A DNA stretch of 64,000 nt from Nakaseomyces glabratus. Lineage: Eukaryota; Ascomycota; Saccharomycetes; Saccharomycetales; Saccharomycetaceae. A program made the position numbers and the translations under genes. Each line of letters opens with the position of its first letter. The stretch's first letter is position 1. The DNA is taken from the NCBI RefSeq assembly GCF_010111755.1, contig NC_088963.1, positions 806,001 through 870,000 of the forward strand, in the 5' to 3' direction. Under the pieces are notes generated by a model. That model did not search any database and was not told the DNA's origin. It saw only the letters and a program-made list of their open reading frames with translations. This document shows positions 1-10,120 of this stretch, piece by piece.

Positions 1-3000
1 ACTGTGTTAAATGGGGTAATGCCAATGAACTAGTCATCGGATCAAAATATCTATCGCTCTGGAATATTAAAGATGAATTTGGAGACTACAGACCAGTACT
101 TTTGTGGACTAAGTTGCAGCCTAAACCAGTTTATTGTTGCGATATCTCTCAGGATTCTCAGCTAATTGCGAGCTATGGGAAATATGAGAAGACGGTAAAG
201 TTATGGAAAAGAGTTTCAATTAGTGGTGAGGAGAATGTGTTTAATGTCACCTTGTTGAAACATGATGCACCCATAACCGCTCTAAAATGGAAAAGGAACT
301 CAATAGACGATGATATAAACAGAGCCTCTCAAGTGCTCTTTACTCTTTGTGAGGATAGACAACTACGTGTATGGTTTTGCTATAAACTCGACAGTTGCCA
401 TACAGTGGATTTGTGGGGATCTTTAACACTAAGTCATAGACAAAGATATTGCCTAATAATAGATAACTGGCTGCTAAGTTACTGTAGTAAAAATAGCAAA
501 CTGCGATCTATTGATCGTAACACAATAGTTAACTCAGACGTCGTTCTACTAGCGGACAGTGAAGGTAACGTTGAGATCCATGCTCTTGATCATTTATCAA
601 ATGATCCACCGAGAATTATGAAGAAAAGATTACTGCATAATAAGAGATTACATAAAGACTCCTTTGTTGCGAAACCTGACATACTTTACTTCAGCGAGGT
701 GCAACCTTTCACATCAAAGGACAATATCCTTTCGATTGTTATACATGATTTAAAAGGTGTGATAAGACATTCAACAATATCCTTAGCAGAATTATTAGAT
801 AATGATAAAGAGGTAATTGGAACTTTGGAACATAAATTCACTGGGCATAACAAGTCCATCCAAAAGCTAATCAGAAGTAGTGATGGTGAAGCACTGTTGA
901 CAACAACTAGATTTTCAGAGAATTGTGTGTGGACTCCACAATACTTGGGTCACGGTATAACATTGAGAATGAAAAATATTATTTGTACAGAAAGTCCCAT
1001 CGAAACAGCTGTCGTGCATGAAAAAGGAAAATTGGTTATTGCGCTCCTACAGAACAATAAACTACAAGCATGGAGGTGTCCCAATTACGATTCGAAGATG
1101 TCTGATACCAAGCTCAGTACTCTAGAAGCAGAGTTAACGTTGCAAAAAGATAAAACCGTTAAGCCCATTTTGATGTTAAATACTCCTGAAGAAAAACATA
1201 ATCATGATAGGCACTTTATTGCAATATTTTATGATGACGGTAGTATCAATGCATTTGAAGTGTCTGAAAGGAGAGGTATTTCCGAGATCAGATCTCAAAA
1301 TTTGGCCTTGGATGGAAGAGAAATACACCAACTTTCCACGATCGATCCTGTACATCGTACATTCAATGCTAACAGACCTCTCTTAGCAGTATGTACAACA
1401 GGAGGAACTGTAATAACATTTAGGGCGAAAATAGATTACGAGAAGCTGGAACTCTCTTGGATACAGGCACATGAAATAAATACAGGAGGTCAAAAATTAA
1501 GACTAGTTAGGGGATCATCGACAGGTAAAATGTGTATAGTCGATCAATCTGAAAAGATTATGTCCTTATGGGACATGAGAAGAGGCGTATTAGAGTATGA
1601 GGAGCATTTTGAAGAGCCAATATTGGATATTGACTGGACAAACACTGTACATCACCAAAGCGTAGTATCTATTGGTTTCGAGAGCCATGTCATTCTCTAT
1701 ACCCAGCTAAGATATGACTATACTAACAAAACACCAAGCTATTTACCAATAGAGGATATAAATGTGATCTCTCACACGGCCCATAAGATTGGTGATTCTA
1801 TCTGGATGAAGGACGGTATATTTGTGGTGGCTTCAGGAAATCAATTTTATGTCAAGGATAAGACTCTAGATACTAATGACCCTTTCACGCATGCCTCTAT
1901 TGGTTCTAGAATGATATTTTCAAATGATTTGTTCCACTTAAGCAGTGTATTGAATGGTCCTTTACCAGTATATCACCCGCAATTTTTAATCCAAGCATTG
2001 TATGCTAATAAACTTGAGCTAGTGAAAGAACTATTATTAAGGCTTTTTTTAGAGCTACGCAAATTGCAACTGAACGCTAAAAATATTATCGATTTAGATT
2101 CAACACTCAACATTGAACCTTATAAGTTTTTGTACCGTTTGAACAAAGACTATCCCAAAGAAATTTTTCCGGCACCATATCAAGAGTTTAATGAGCAAGT
2201 TGCGGGGCAACTAAGTGAACAACTAACCAAGATTGCATTACCATATATGACGAGACATCAACAGATCACTTTGATGACAGTTATTACTACTGTGATAGAG
2301 CTAATGAAGCACCAATCTACTGTAGATTTCAACGGGTTACGATTTTTACTCGGTACCAAACTATACCAATCGCACAAGAAATCTCAAAAATCCGTATTGA
2401 TGAGAGATGTTTCATGGGCTTTACATTCAGATAATAAAGAACTCTTAATGTCCATTTTGGGTGCACAAATACTATCGTGGCAGCAAGCTAGGCAATATAA
2501 AATTGCATATTGGGCAAAACAAGATGATTTGTTAGCCAGCTTCGAAAAAATTGCTAAGTATGAGTTTTCTAAAGATGATACTCGAGACCCTAATAGGTGT
2601 GCTGTATTTTACCTAGCTTTGAAGAAAAAGCAGGTACTATCAAGCTTATGGAGAGTATGTCCGGGCCATCCTGAACAACAAAAGATGATGAAATTTCTTG
2701 GTAATGACTTCAAACAATCAAGGTGGCGCACAGCGGCCCTTAAAAATGCTTTTGTGCTATCTAGCAAACATAGATACATAGAGGCTGCGAGTTTCTTCTT
2801 ATTGGCGGATTCTCTTAAAGATTCTGTGAATGTTATTTGCCGTCAACTTAAGGATATTGATCTCGCCATAGCAGTATGCCGGGTATATGAAGGCGATAAT
2901 GGTCCTATACTAGCGGAGTTTTTAACGAAGGAAGTCCTCCCGACTGCAATTGTAGACAATGATAGATGGACAACTAGCTATATTTACTGGAAATTAAGAA

Positions 3001-3857
3001 AGCAAGAACTGGCAATAAAAGCCTTAATCACTGCACCCTACGATCTAGAAGATAATAAGCAGTTAGTGGAAGAAAACAAAGTTGTGAACAAATCCTTCTT
3101 GGTTGAGGATCCCGCACTATTGTTTTTATACAATCATTTGAGGAATAGAAATTTGAGATATTTTTTAGCTTCTCTTGATCTGAGTAATGAATATGAAAGA
3201 TACCTAATCCTAAGAGCCACCGAAATTTTATGTCGCATGGGTTGCGATTACTTGGCTATCTCGTTAGTGAAAAATTGGAACTTTATAGACAAACCTAAAG
3301 TTGCAACTAAACTACCCTTCAGCCCAATCAAAGACCAGACCTATTCAGGTATCAATGCTATGACAGAAGAGCCTACTTCGACAAATAAGGTCCGGAAGAG
3401 TCTCTTTGATATGTTTGACAAATCCGGTGAGGACAACACATCTTCAAGTAGCGCAAATAATGTTACTAAAAGTGTACTGGACGATTTTAACTCCAATAAC
3501 AACTTGCGTACCTCTAGTATCCTCGACCAATTTAAACCTTCAGGTGGTTTGAATACGAATACAGATAGTTTGTGTACTCAAAAAATTGAGAAAAATCCTG
3601 ATCAACAACCAAAAAATCTACTCGATGCATTCACGTACAATAATGTGCCTGAGGGAAAAGAGAATGACAATAAACTTACTGAAAAATCGGTCCCCAACAA
3701 GCCTAGAAGTCTTTTAGATGATTTTGAAACAATCCCAAGTACAAGTGTTACAAATTCTAGCCAGAATTCTGTTGAAAATAAAACTGTAACTGAGGAAAAC
3801 GTTGCTTTAAGAAGCGAGCCGCCTAAAGTAAAGAATTTACTTGATGACTTTATGTAA
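1..3857 (+). CDS. RAV1: RAV1, V-ATPase assembly (RAVE) subunit, 5'-truncated by window edge
   Basis: Rav1 is the scaffold of the RAVE complex, which with Skp1 and Rav2 promotes reassembly of the V1 and Vo sectors of the vacuolar H+-ATPase. The frame is open from base 3, so the true start lies outside; about 1284 codons are visible against about 1357 in S. cerevisiae. The N-terminal half reads as WD40-type beta-propeller sequence (for example LWNI, VKLWKR, LRVWFC, SLWDMRRG). The middle is the helical Rav1p_C/rabconnectin-type region (HPQFLIQALYANKLELVKE, DPNRCAVFYLALKK). The last 150 residues are Ser/Asn-rich and hold six copies of a [LIV][LF]DxF motif, the last at the very C terminus. CPR7 follows tail-to-tail 90 bp away, as in YJR033C-YJR032W. 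Identity rests on domain sequence plus gene order. Confidence 0.9.
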   Translation, partial: CVKWGNANELVIGSKYLSLWNIKDEFGDYRPVLLWTKLQPKPVYCCDISQDSQLIASYGKYEKTVKLWKRVSISGEENVFNVTLLKHDAPITALKWKRNSIDDDINRASQVLFTLCEDRQLRVWFCYKLDSCHTVDLWGSLTLSHRQRYCLIIDNWLLSYCSKNSKLRSIDRNTIVNSDVVLLADSEGNVEIHALDHLSNDPPRIMKKRLLHNKRLHKDSFVAKPDILYFSEVQPFTSKDNILSIVIHDLKGVIRHSTISLAELLDNDKEVIGTLEHKFTGHNKSIQKLIRSSDGEALLTTTRFSENCVWTPQYLGHGITLRMKNIICTESPIETAVVHEKGKLVIALLQNNKLQAWRCPNYDSKMSDTKLSTLEAELTLQKDKTVKPILMLNTPEEKHNHDRHFIAIFYDDGSINAFEVSERRGISEIRSQNLALDGREIHQLSTIDPVHRTFNANRPLLAVCTTGGTVITFRAKIDYEKLELSWIQAHEINTGGQKLRLVRGSSTGKMCIVDQSEKIMSLWDMRRGVLEYEEHFEEPILDIDWTNTVHHQSVVSIGFESHVILYTQLRYDYTNKTPSYLPIEDINVISHTAHKIGDSIWMKDGIFVVASGNQFYVKDKTLDTNDPFTHASIGSRMIFSNDLFHLSSVLNGPLPVYHPQFLIQALYANKLELVKELLLRLFLELRKLQLNAKNIIDLDSTLNIEPYKFLYRLNKDYPKEIFPAPYQEFNEQVAGQLSEQLTKIALPYMTRHQQITLMTVITTVIELMKHQSTVDFNGLRFLLGTKLYQSHKKSQKSVLMRDVSWALHSDNKELLMSILGAQILSWQQARQYKIAYWAKQDDLLASFEKIAKYEFSKDDTRDPNRCAVFYLALKKKQVLSSLWRVCPGHPEQQKMMKFLGNDFKQSRWRTAALKNAFVLSSKHRYIEAASFFLLADSLKDSVNVICRQLKDIDLAIAVCRVYEGDNGPILAEFLTKEVLPTAIVDNDRWTTSYIYWKLRKQELAIKALITAPYDLEDNKQLVEENKVVNKSFLVEDPALLFLYNHLRNRNLRYFLASLDLSNEYERYLILRATEILCRMGCDYLAISLVKNWNFIDKPKVATKLPFSPIKDQTYSGINAMTEEPTSTNKVRKSLFDMFDKSGEDNTSSSSANNVTKSVLDDFNSNNNLRTSSILDQFKPSGGLNTNTDSLCTQKIEKNPDQQPKNLLDAFTYNNVPEGKENDNKLTEKSVPNKPRSLLDDFETIPSTSVTNSSQNSVENKTVTEENVALRSEPPKVKNLLDDFM

Positions 3858-3946
3858 GGGTATAATAGATCGATGATATTTACCAACTCATTATAATGCA
3901 TATATGTTTGTTCTTTGTTTTCAGCAAAGAACCTGAATTTTTCAAT

Positions 3947-5110
3947 TCACCTAAAAAACTTAGATATATTTTTTTTGGTTCTTTCTTTCTCCTTCTCCAG
4001 GATATTCTCTGTTTTCTCGATCTTTTGGCCAATAACGTTATCATCTGGATTGTGATCTCTGCATAATCTATAATTTTTTAGTGCTTCATCATATCTCTTT
4101 TTAGCAAACAAACTATTGCCAATTCTGTAGTAAGCCTTTGCCTTGTCCTTATCATCAACGCTATCCAACTCCAGTAAATAATGGCCATATTTCATACTTT
4201 CATCATAATCCTTTAGGTTGAATAAGGCAAGACAAATGTTTAGATATAACTTTTTCTTCAACTCAATGAATAATAGGCAATGTTTCTCATCAACGTCTTG
4301 TTCTGGTATGTAAGTGTTCACGTATTTCAAAGCCTTCATATATTTGTAATATGAGTTTTGATAATCTTTAATCTTGAACAAAGCCGAACCAGAGTCTTTT
4401 ATGATATTTGAGGCGTTGTAGGCAGCTGCGAAGTCCTCGGAATCGAAATGAGTATCATCATCCGGGTATTCCTCATAAATATCTCCTCCAATGGTAGAGT
4501 TTGATGCATTGTAAAGAGGAATTGACATGGTTTCATCCCAATCACCACAGTCTTCAATAACAACTAAATTTTCAGGTGTACCTTCTTTGTCAACTTTCCC
4601 ATATTCAATGGTTCGAACCACAGACTTTCCGTGAATTACTCTCCCAAAGATTGAGTGCTTGCCAGTCAGATGGGGAGAGGGGTATGTAGTTATAAAGAAT
4701 TGCGAGCTGTTAGTATTTGGGGAACCAGTGTTGGCCATGGCCAACAAGAATGGTTCATCAAATTCACCCACATTTTCATCCTCAAACAACCCGTGACACT
4801 GCAATTCTTTAGTGTCATCTTTTATTTCCTCCTCTGTAGCATAAATGGAACATCCACCTAAACCAACTTTATCAGAATCAAGGTTGTCCTCCTTTCCAAA
4901 AACCAGATCACCACCTTGTATCATGAAGTTTCTTATGACTCTGTGAAAACATGATCTTTTATATGTCAAATGAATACCACCAACAGATCCACTACCAACA
5001 CATAAGCGATGGAAGTTTTCTACTGCCTTAGGTGCTTTATCGTTATAAAGCTCGCAGACAATTCTACCAATCTGCTCGCCTGCAATTGCAATGTCCAAAT
5101 AGACCTTCAT
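3947..5110 (-). CDS. CPR7: CPR7, cyclophilin-40 type peptidyl-prolyl isomerase with TPR domain
   Basis: This 387-residue cyclophilin 40 is a prolyl isomerase and Hsp90 co-chaperone. Residues 1 to about 190 form the cyclophilin domain, with FHRVIRNFMIQGGD, SSQFFIT and a HLTGKHSIFG segment. The last has His where cyclophilin A has the cyclosporin-contact Trp, as is usual for cyclophilin 40 and consistent with weak cyclosporin binding. The C-terminal third holds TPR helices (LFIELKKKLYLNICLALFNL, AKAYYRIGNSLFAKKRYDEALKNY) of the kind that dock the Hsp90 MEEVD tail. CPR6 is the paralogue alternative; CPR7 is preferred because it sits between RAV1 and GEA1 exactly as YJR032W does. It diverges from GEA1 across about 500 bp. 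Confidence 0.9.
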   Translation of the reverse strand: MKVYLDIAIAGEQIGRIVCELYNDKAPKAVENFHRLCVGSGSVGGIHLTYKRSCFHRVIRNFMIQGGDLVFGKEDNLDSDKVGLGGCSIYATEEEIKDDTKELQCHGLFEDENVGEFDEPFLLAMANTGSPNTNSSQFFITTYPSPHLTGKHSIFGRVIHGKSVVRTIEYGKVDKEGTPENLVVIEDCGDWDETMSIPLYNASNSTIGGDIYEEYPDDDTHFDSEDFAAAYNASNIIKDSGSALFKIKDYQNSYYKYMKALKYVNTYIPEQDVDEKHCLLFIELKKKLYLNICLALFNLKDYDESMKYGHYLLELDSVDDKDKAKAYYRIGNSLFAKKRYDEALKNYRLCRDHNPDDNVIGQKIEKTENILEKEKERTKKNISKFFR

Positions 5111-5609
5111 TGTTATAGTTCGGTAACAAAAATTCTGTGTTAGCTAAAAAAAAGTAGGAATTCCCACAAGCTATACGGTAAATGAGAAACAACGGACTAA
5201 TATACTAAAATATTAACTCCGAAAAATAGCCTTTTTATGTGAACCCAATATTACCTATATTAGTAGCTCATCGCAGTTTTTATTTTTGTCAAACTGATTT
5301 TAATATTTTTTTTTTCACAAGGGAGATGCTCGCGTGGAACTTTGAGCTAGAGACCAAAACATATTGAAATCATGGATCATCATAACAATGCATTTCTGTT
5401 CAGTCGATGACCGCTACTTCAAGGTTTTGTAGCAATTGCACGATTTGTTAACTATTAACTGCAAGATTCAGACGACAAACATTGTTGACTGATAAAGGGT
5501 GCTACACATTTTGGCAAGTTTATAGAATACCCTGATAAAAGTTAATACTCATACCGTATACCATTTGGAGTATAGCAAAAGGAATTGCTATTCAAATATA
5601 AAAAAGATA
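5111..5609. other. Divergent CPR7/GEA1 intergenic region
   Basis: AT-rich spacer between two divergent starts, so it should carry both promoters. I see poly(T) stretches and no further gene. No heat-shock element or other site could be assigned with confidence. Confidence 0.5.
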
Positions 5610-8600
5610 ATGCTTGTGAGTGATCCAAATACAATAATCCTCAGGGAATGCCGAGAGTTGCTATATGTAATAGCAAGTGAGCGCCAAGATGAATACATAC
5701 CAGCTGTCCCTGATCTGATAGGTGGGTCTAATGAATACTCCGAAGATGAAGAAGACACCCAAAAGGCTGAACTCATGAAAGGTGAAGGCACTGAGGATGT
5801 TGATGATAAAACAGCTGTAAAAAACCAACTACAGACTTTGATTGACACAGTATTGCTGTCGCAAACTTTGGATAACATCGATGCATGTACAATAGTAGCG
5901 CCTTTCAACCGAACACTGATCTCTCCAAGATTGAATAGGGAAGCCACTATCAGGACTCTAGATGCATTGGAGAAATTTATTAATTTTGAAGTAATAAACG
6001 TTAATATGTCGAATTATTCAACGGCCTTTAGAATGTTGATAGACTCTTTGAATAACATTAGTTTTGATGCATATGATAAAACAAGCGATGATTCTATTTT
6101 ATTTAAAACTTTGGTTTTATTAAGGAGCTCTATAACAAAAAACTCTTTTGAAATACTATCCGATTCAGTTGCTTACGATTTACTGAAAACTACGATAACC
6201 TTAGCATGCAATTCAAAAAGATCACCGCTTCTACAAGAGTATGCGCGCTCCTCAATATATGAATTAACAGCGATTGCTTTCAACAAAATACGATCGCTAA
6301 AGAGTAGTGACGATACGAATAACTACATCAATGATAAGAGCCTAGGATCATCAACCTTAAAGAAATATCTGGCTAATAGGAGTTCCTCGGAAGAAGATAG
6401 TATGGGATTAAAAGGAGATGAATATTTTAATTCGACAGTCGATCTAATAAAGGAAAATAAATATAAGGACCCAAATTGTGGCCTGCCTGTGATAAAAAGA
6501 TATCTGCAACTACTGCTCTCTTTATTGACAATTGATCAAGACAACAAACACACAAAACAGGTAAAAGCATTAGGATTCAGCTTAATAATCTGTGGTATTG
6601 AAGTGGCTGGCAAAGACATCATTTTGTTCCCCTCATTATTCAGTATCGTTGCGGATCAGATCTTTGAACAAGTGCTATATGTCATTAGAACAGTATATGA
6701 TAAGGAGCTGGTTAAAGTTGCACTTGATCTCTTCATAACTCTGACAATCAATATGGAACCATACTTAAGGCCTCAGATAGAATTAACATTTTCACACATT
6801 TGTGATATTTTGTTGGATAAATCCATTTTCACAGGAGAGAGGTCCAAAAAAACAAAGTCGGAGCTTAAAGAAATATTTCTTGAATCTATATCAATTATGT
6901 GGAAGCGAAAACCAAGTTATCTTGTGGATGCTTTTATTAATTATGATTGCAACCTAAATAGAATGGACCTGGCCAATATCATCTCCGGTACATTATGCAA
7001 ATTATTAACTTCTAACGGGAATGATGATATTAATACGTGGCTATTATCTTTTGAGAGCTTAGAGATATTTATAAATTTCATGTATGAAATGACCATAAAG
7101 AATGCTTCCATGTCCACAAATGGCATAAAAGAAGGGAGTGACATAATCTCTCAGAAGAAAAAAAAAATTGAATACTTATCCTGTGTTGACAGGTTCAATA
7201 AGAAACCCAAGGAGGGTATCACTTACTTTCATAGATCTGGATTTCTAAAAACTCTTTCAGATAAGGATATTGCCACATTCTTATTCGAAAATAAAGGCCC
7301 TTTAAACAAGCAAAAGATTGGCCTATTATTATGTGATCCTAATGAACAAAAATTATTGCAATCATACATGCAGAACTTTGATTTTCGGGATTTTAGATTG
7401 GATGAAGCATTAAGAATAATGCTATCTAAATTCAGGTTACCTGGAGAATCACAACAAATAGAAAGAATTATTGAAATGTTTTCGGAAGTGTATTCGTCAC
7501 AAAATGAAAGAAAAAACGAGAACATTCAACCTGAAAGTATTGATTCTAACGAGGCAGATAGTGAGTTGTGTGTTAGCATCTCTAATAAGAATGTTACTTG
7601 TGATGCCGACAGTGCTTTTGTGCTCAGTTATTCCTTAATAATGCTGAATACTGATCTCCACAACCCTCAAATAAAAACACATATGTCATTCAGTGATTAT
7701 ACGAGCAATCTAAGAGGATGTTACAAAGGAGCAGATTTCCCAGACAGTTTCTTAGCAAAACTATACAACTCCATTAAAGAAAAAGAAATACTAATGCCGG
7801 AAGAACACCATGGCAATGAGCAGCTATTCAAAGATGACTGGAACAATTTGATAGCATCTGCATTTATTCTTACAAAGCCGTCTTCCAAGATACAAGAACA
7901 TGAGGAGAGAACTAAGGATTTTACAGACTTCATTGGCGCAATTTTTGAAACATTTGGTTTCTCTCTGGTAAGCGCATTTCTATCAACGACTCATGCCAAT
8001 CAAATTTCGTCGAATAATACCAGATTATTTGCTATAATAGAGAAGTGTGGAAGAATAACAAGTATATATGGATTAAGTGCTCCTTACAACAAAGTAATAG
8101 ATTCTCTATTAAAAATGACAGTTTTAATCGGAAATTTGGACAAAGAGCTGAGACTTGTCGAAAATGATAATGATGATTATGCTCAAATAGAGGTCGAATC
8201 CAGTACTTCTAACGAAGCTATATGCGTTAGTAACGAATCTATTGCATTCGGAAGAGACGAAAAAGCGCAGTTATCTTACATCACTGCTTACAAGTTACTC
8301 AACCTAGAGAAAAACAATATTGGCTTGCTACCGGACACACTAGAAACTTTAATTGAAGTTCTTACAATTCTCTACGACAAACACATTATTGATATGTCCT
8401 ATATTGATAATGTAAACGAATTAATGAGATGCGACATTCTTCCTCGTACCCCTACTGAAATAACCATAAAAAAGGAGGCACTTAACAGAAGTCTTTTGTC
8501 AACTTTTGCATCATATATCAAAGGAGATGAAGGGCCGAGTAAAGAACAAATCTCGCTAAGCGAATTGACGATTTCCTTGGTGCGAGAACATAATGTTTTT

Positions 8601-9542
8601 ACTGCACTCAATGCTCATCCCAAATTAATCAACTCTGGGCCCATGAAATCAGTACTATCACTTACCTCTAATGCGAGGTATAATAGTAGGAAAAATTATT
8701 GCAATTACAACTTCTTTTTTTTGGTTGAATTCTTGATAAAACTCTGTATCGACAACAATATTATCGAGGAATGTGGCGGTTCAATGATTAATCATTTGGA
8801 AAATCACTCCAATACTCCTGGTATAACTACGCGGTCTAGATATGCCATCATGATTATCAAAAATCTTATTAATAAACACTTAGGTGAACAGGATAAGATT
8901 ATAATAGATACTCTGACATTTTTGAACTCAGAAGATAAAGACCTTCAAGAAAATGATTTCGATTTATTTACCACATTGATAAATGAACTTATATCTCATA
9001 GTGAGAAGAACCTGACAGTCCTTAACAATCCATTATTTTGGAGGGCATTATCAAGAGCCTGTGAATATAACATATTGATTGAAACAGTTTCCAGTATATT
9101 AGACAACTTTGTACTCAACGAAGACACAGATCTCACTGACCAGATAATGATACATCTGTTATTTATACAGACAATCCATCAGAGTAAAGCTCTCACTAAA
9201 TTGCTGGAGAATATCACTAAGCTTCCACAGAATTATTCTGATGCAAATGTTCCACACTTAATAGAGTTACTTCTAAACAATCATGACGAGCCATTACGAG
9301 TACAAGTAGAGCAATGCCTTGTTGCTCTCACAAAAGAATGCAGCAGCAGCGAACAGCCTGAGCCTTCTAATTTGGTACAGAAATATTATTTGCCTGTCTT
9401 GTCAAGAAATATTACAGACGAAAATGTGGTAGTTTCATTAGTTAATATTATTACAACGGTATCGAATCAGTGCACAGATACTAATTCATGGAACAAAGAA
9501 GAGCTGAAAAAAATTATGATGCCTTTTGTAAACCATGAGTAA
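5610..9542 (+). CDS. GEA1: GEA1/GEA2-type ARF guanine-nucleotide exchange factor (Sec7 domain)
   Basis: A large Golgi ARF-GEF (GBF1/BIG class) that loads GTP on Arf1 for COPI and Golgi traffic. The ATG at 5610 is chosen over an upstream in-frame TTG (5565), giving 1310 residues against about 1408 in S. cerevisiae Gea1. The Sec7 domain spans roughly residues 510-705. It contains FNKKPKEGITYF, the FRLPGE loop with the catalytic 'glutamic finger' near residue 612, and LIMLNTDLHNPQIK. The N-terminal DCB/HUS-type and C-terminal HDS-type helical regions flank it. The Sec7 domain carries a lineage insertion rich in Asn/Glu/Ser after the FSEVYSS segment. Neighbours CPR7 and the RBH-like gene give the YJR032W-YJR030C order, favouring GEA1 over its duplicate GEA2. 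Confidence 0.9.
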   Translation: MLVSDPNTIILRECRELLYVIASERQDEYIPAVPDLIGGSNEYSEDEEDTQKAELMKGEGTEDVDDKTAVKNQLQTLIDTVLLSQTLDNIDACTIVAPFNRTLISPRLNREATIRTLDALEKFINFEVINVNMSNYSTAFRMLIDSLNNISFDAYDKTSDDSILFKTLVLLRSSITKNSFEILSDSVAYDLLKTTITLACNSKRSPLLQEYARSSIYELTAIAFNKIRSLKSSDDTNNYINDKSLGSSTLKKYLANRSSSEEDSMGLKGDEYFNSTVDLIKENKYKDPNCGLPVIKRYLQLLLSLLTIDQDNKHTKQVKALGFSLIICGIEVAGKDIILFPSLFSIVADQIFEQVLYVIRTVYDKELVKVALDLFITLTINMEPYLRPQIELTFSHICDILLDKSIFTGERSKKTKSELKEIFLESISIMWKRKPSYLVDAFINYDCNLNRMDLANIISGTLCKLLTSNGNDDINTWLLSFESLEIFINFMYEMTIKNASMSTNGIKEGSDIISQKKKKIEYLSCVDRFNKKPKEGITYFHRSGFLKTLSDKDIATFLFENKGPLNKQKIGLLLCDPNEQKLLQSYMQNFDFRDFRLDEALRIMLSKFRLPGESQQIERIIEMFSEVYSSQNERKNENIQPESIDSNEADSELCVSISNKNVTCDADSAFVLSYSLIMLNTDLHNPQIKTHMSFSDYTSNLRGCYKGADFPDSFLAKLYNSIKEKEILMPEEHHGNEQLFKDDWNNLIASAFILTKPSSKIQEHEERTKDFTDFIGAIFETFGFSLVSAFLSTTHANQISSNNTRLFAIIEKCGRITSIYGLSAPYNKVIDSLLKMTVLIGNLDKELRLVENDNDDYAQIEVESSTSNEAICVSNESIAFGRDEKAQLSYITAYKLLNLEKNNIGLLPDTLETLIEVLTILYDKHIIDMSYIDNVNELMRCDILPRTPTEITIKKEALNRSLLSTFASYIKGDEGPSKEQISLSELTISLVREHNVFTALNAHPKLINSGPMKSVLSLTSNARYNSRKNYCNYNFFFLVEFLIKLCIDNNIIEECGGSMINHLENHSNTPGITTRSRYAIMIIKNLINKHLGEQDKIIIDTLTFLNSEDKDLQENDFDLFTTLINELISHSEKNLTVLNNPLFWRALSRACEYNILIETVSSILDNFVLNEDTDLTDQIMIHLLFIQTIHQSKALTKLLENITKLPQNYSDANVPHLIELLLNNHDEPLRVQVEQCLVALTKECSSSEQPEPSNLVQKYYLPVLSRNITDENVVVSLVNIITTVSNQCTDTNSWNKEELKKIMMPFVNHE

Positions 9543-10120
9543 CTCTTTTCTCGGCATAACTTTTATTAATAGTTAAAATACTTCTTTTGGTCTAAATTGA
9601 TTTTTAATTAATTGATCCGTCCACAGGTTATCAGTTGAAGACGCGTTACTAATCCAAAAGGTCTGGCCAAAATACCTACTGACTGACTATCTATTGTTGG
9701 CCTTGTGCAATAGTGTTGCATTTCCTTTAATATTTTTTCTTTTTTGGTGAATAATTTTTACGCGTTTTCGCGTCTTCGCAAAGGTTCAAGCGTTCCTAGA
9801 AAAAAATACCAAAGTGAAATTAACTGGGGTTTCTTTGGCTACGGCTTTTATTAGTATACTCAAACATTATTCTTCACACATTATTATGCCAACTCTAACA
9901 CAACATATGTGGAGAAGACATTTAATAGTCCCTATTCTCTAAAACGTATGGTTGTTCTATTTAAGGATGGTATTTTGAGAAAAATTAATACCATAGAATA
10001 TCAAAACCAAACTAATTCTATCTGTGGCCCATATAATAAGATAATTTTAAGCAATTAATAAGCGTTCAGTGATAAAAAAAAGGAGGTATATAGTGCTGGT
10101 CTCTTTCACAAGTTATAAGA
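9543..10120. other. Promoter region of the RBH-like gene
   Basis: 578 bp between GEA1 and the next gene on the same strand. It holds two MluI cell-cycle boxes and an overlapping Swi4-type box (listed separately); no other gene was seen. Confidence 0.5.
9641..9772. promoter_or_regulatory. Pair of MCB elements plus an SCB-like box
   Basis: ACGCGT occurs at 9641-9646 and 9760-9765, the second running straight into TTTTCGCG at 9765-9772. ACGCGT is the MBF (Mbp1/Swi6) site and CRCGAAA (TTTCGYG) the SBF site. The cluster lies 349-480 bp upstream of the start at 10121. The S. cerevisiae relative YJL181W is known as a cell-cycle-regulated Mbp1 candidate target. Presence is seen; function is inferred. 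Confidence 0.6.
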
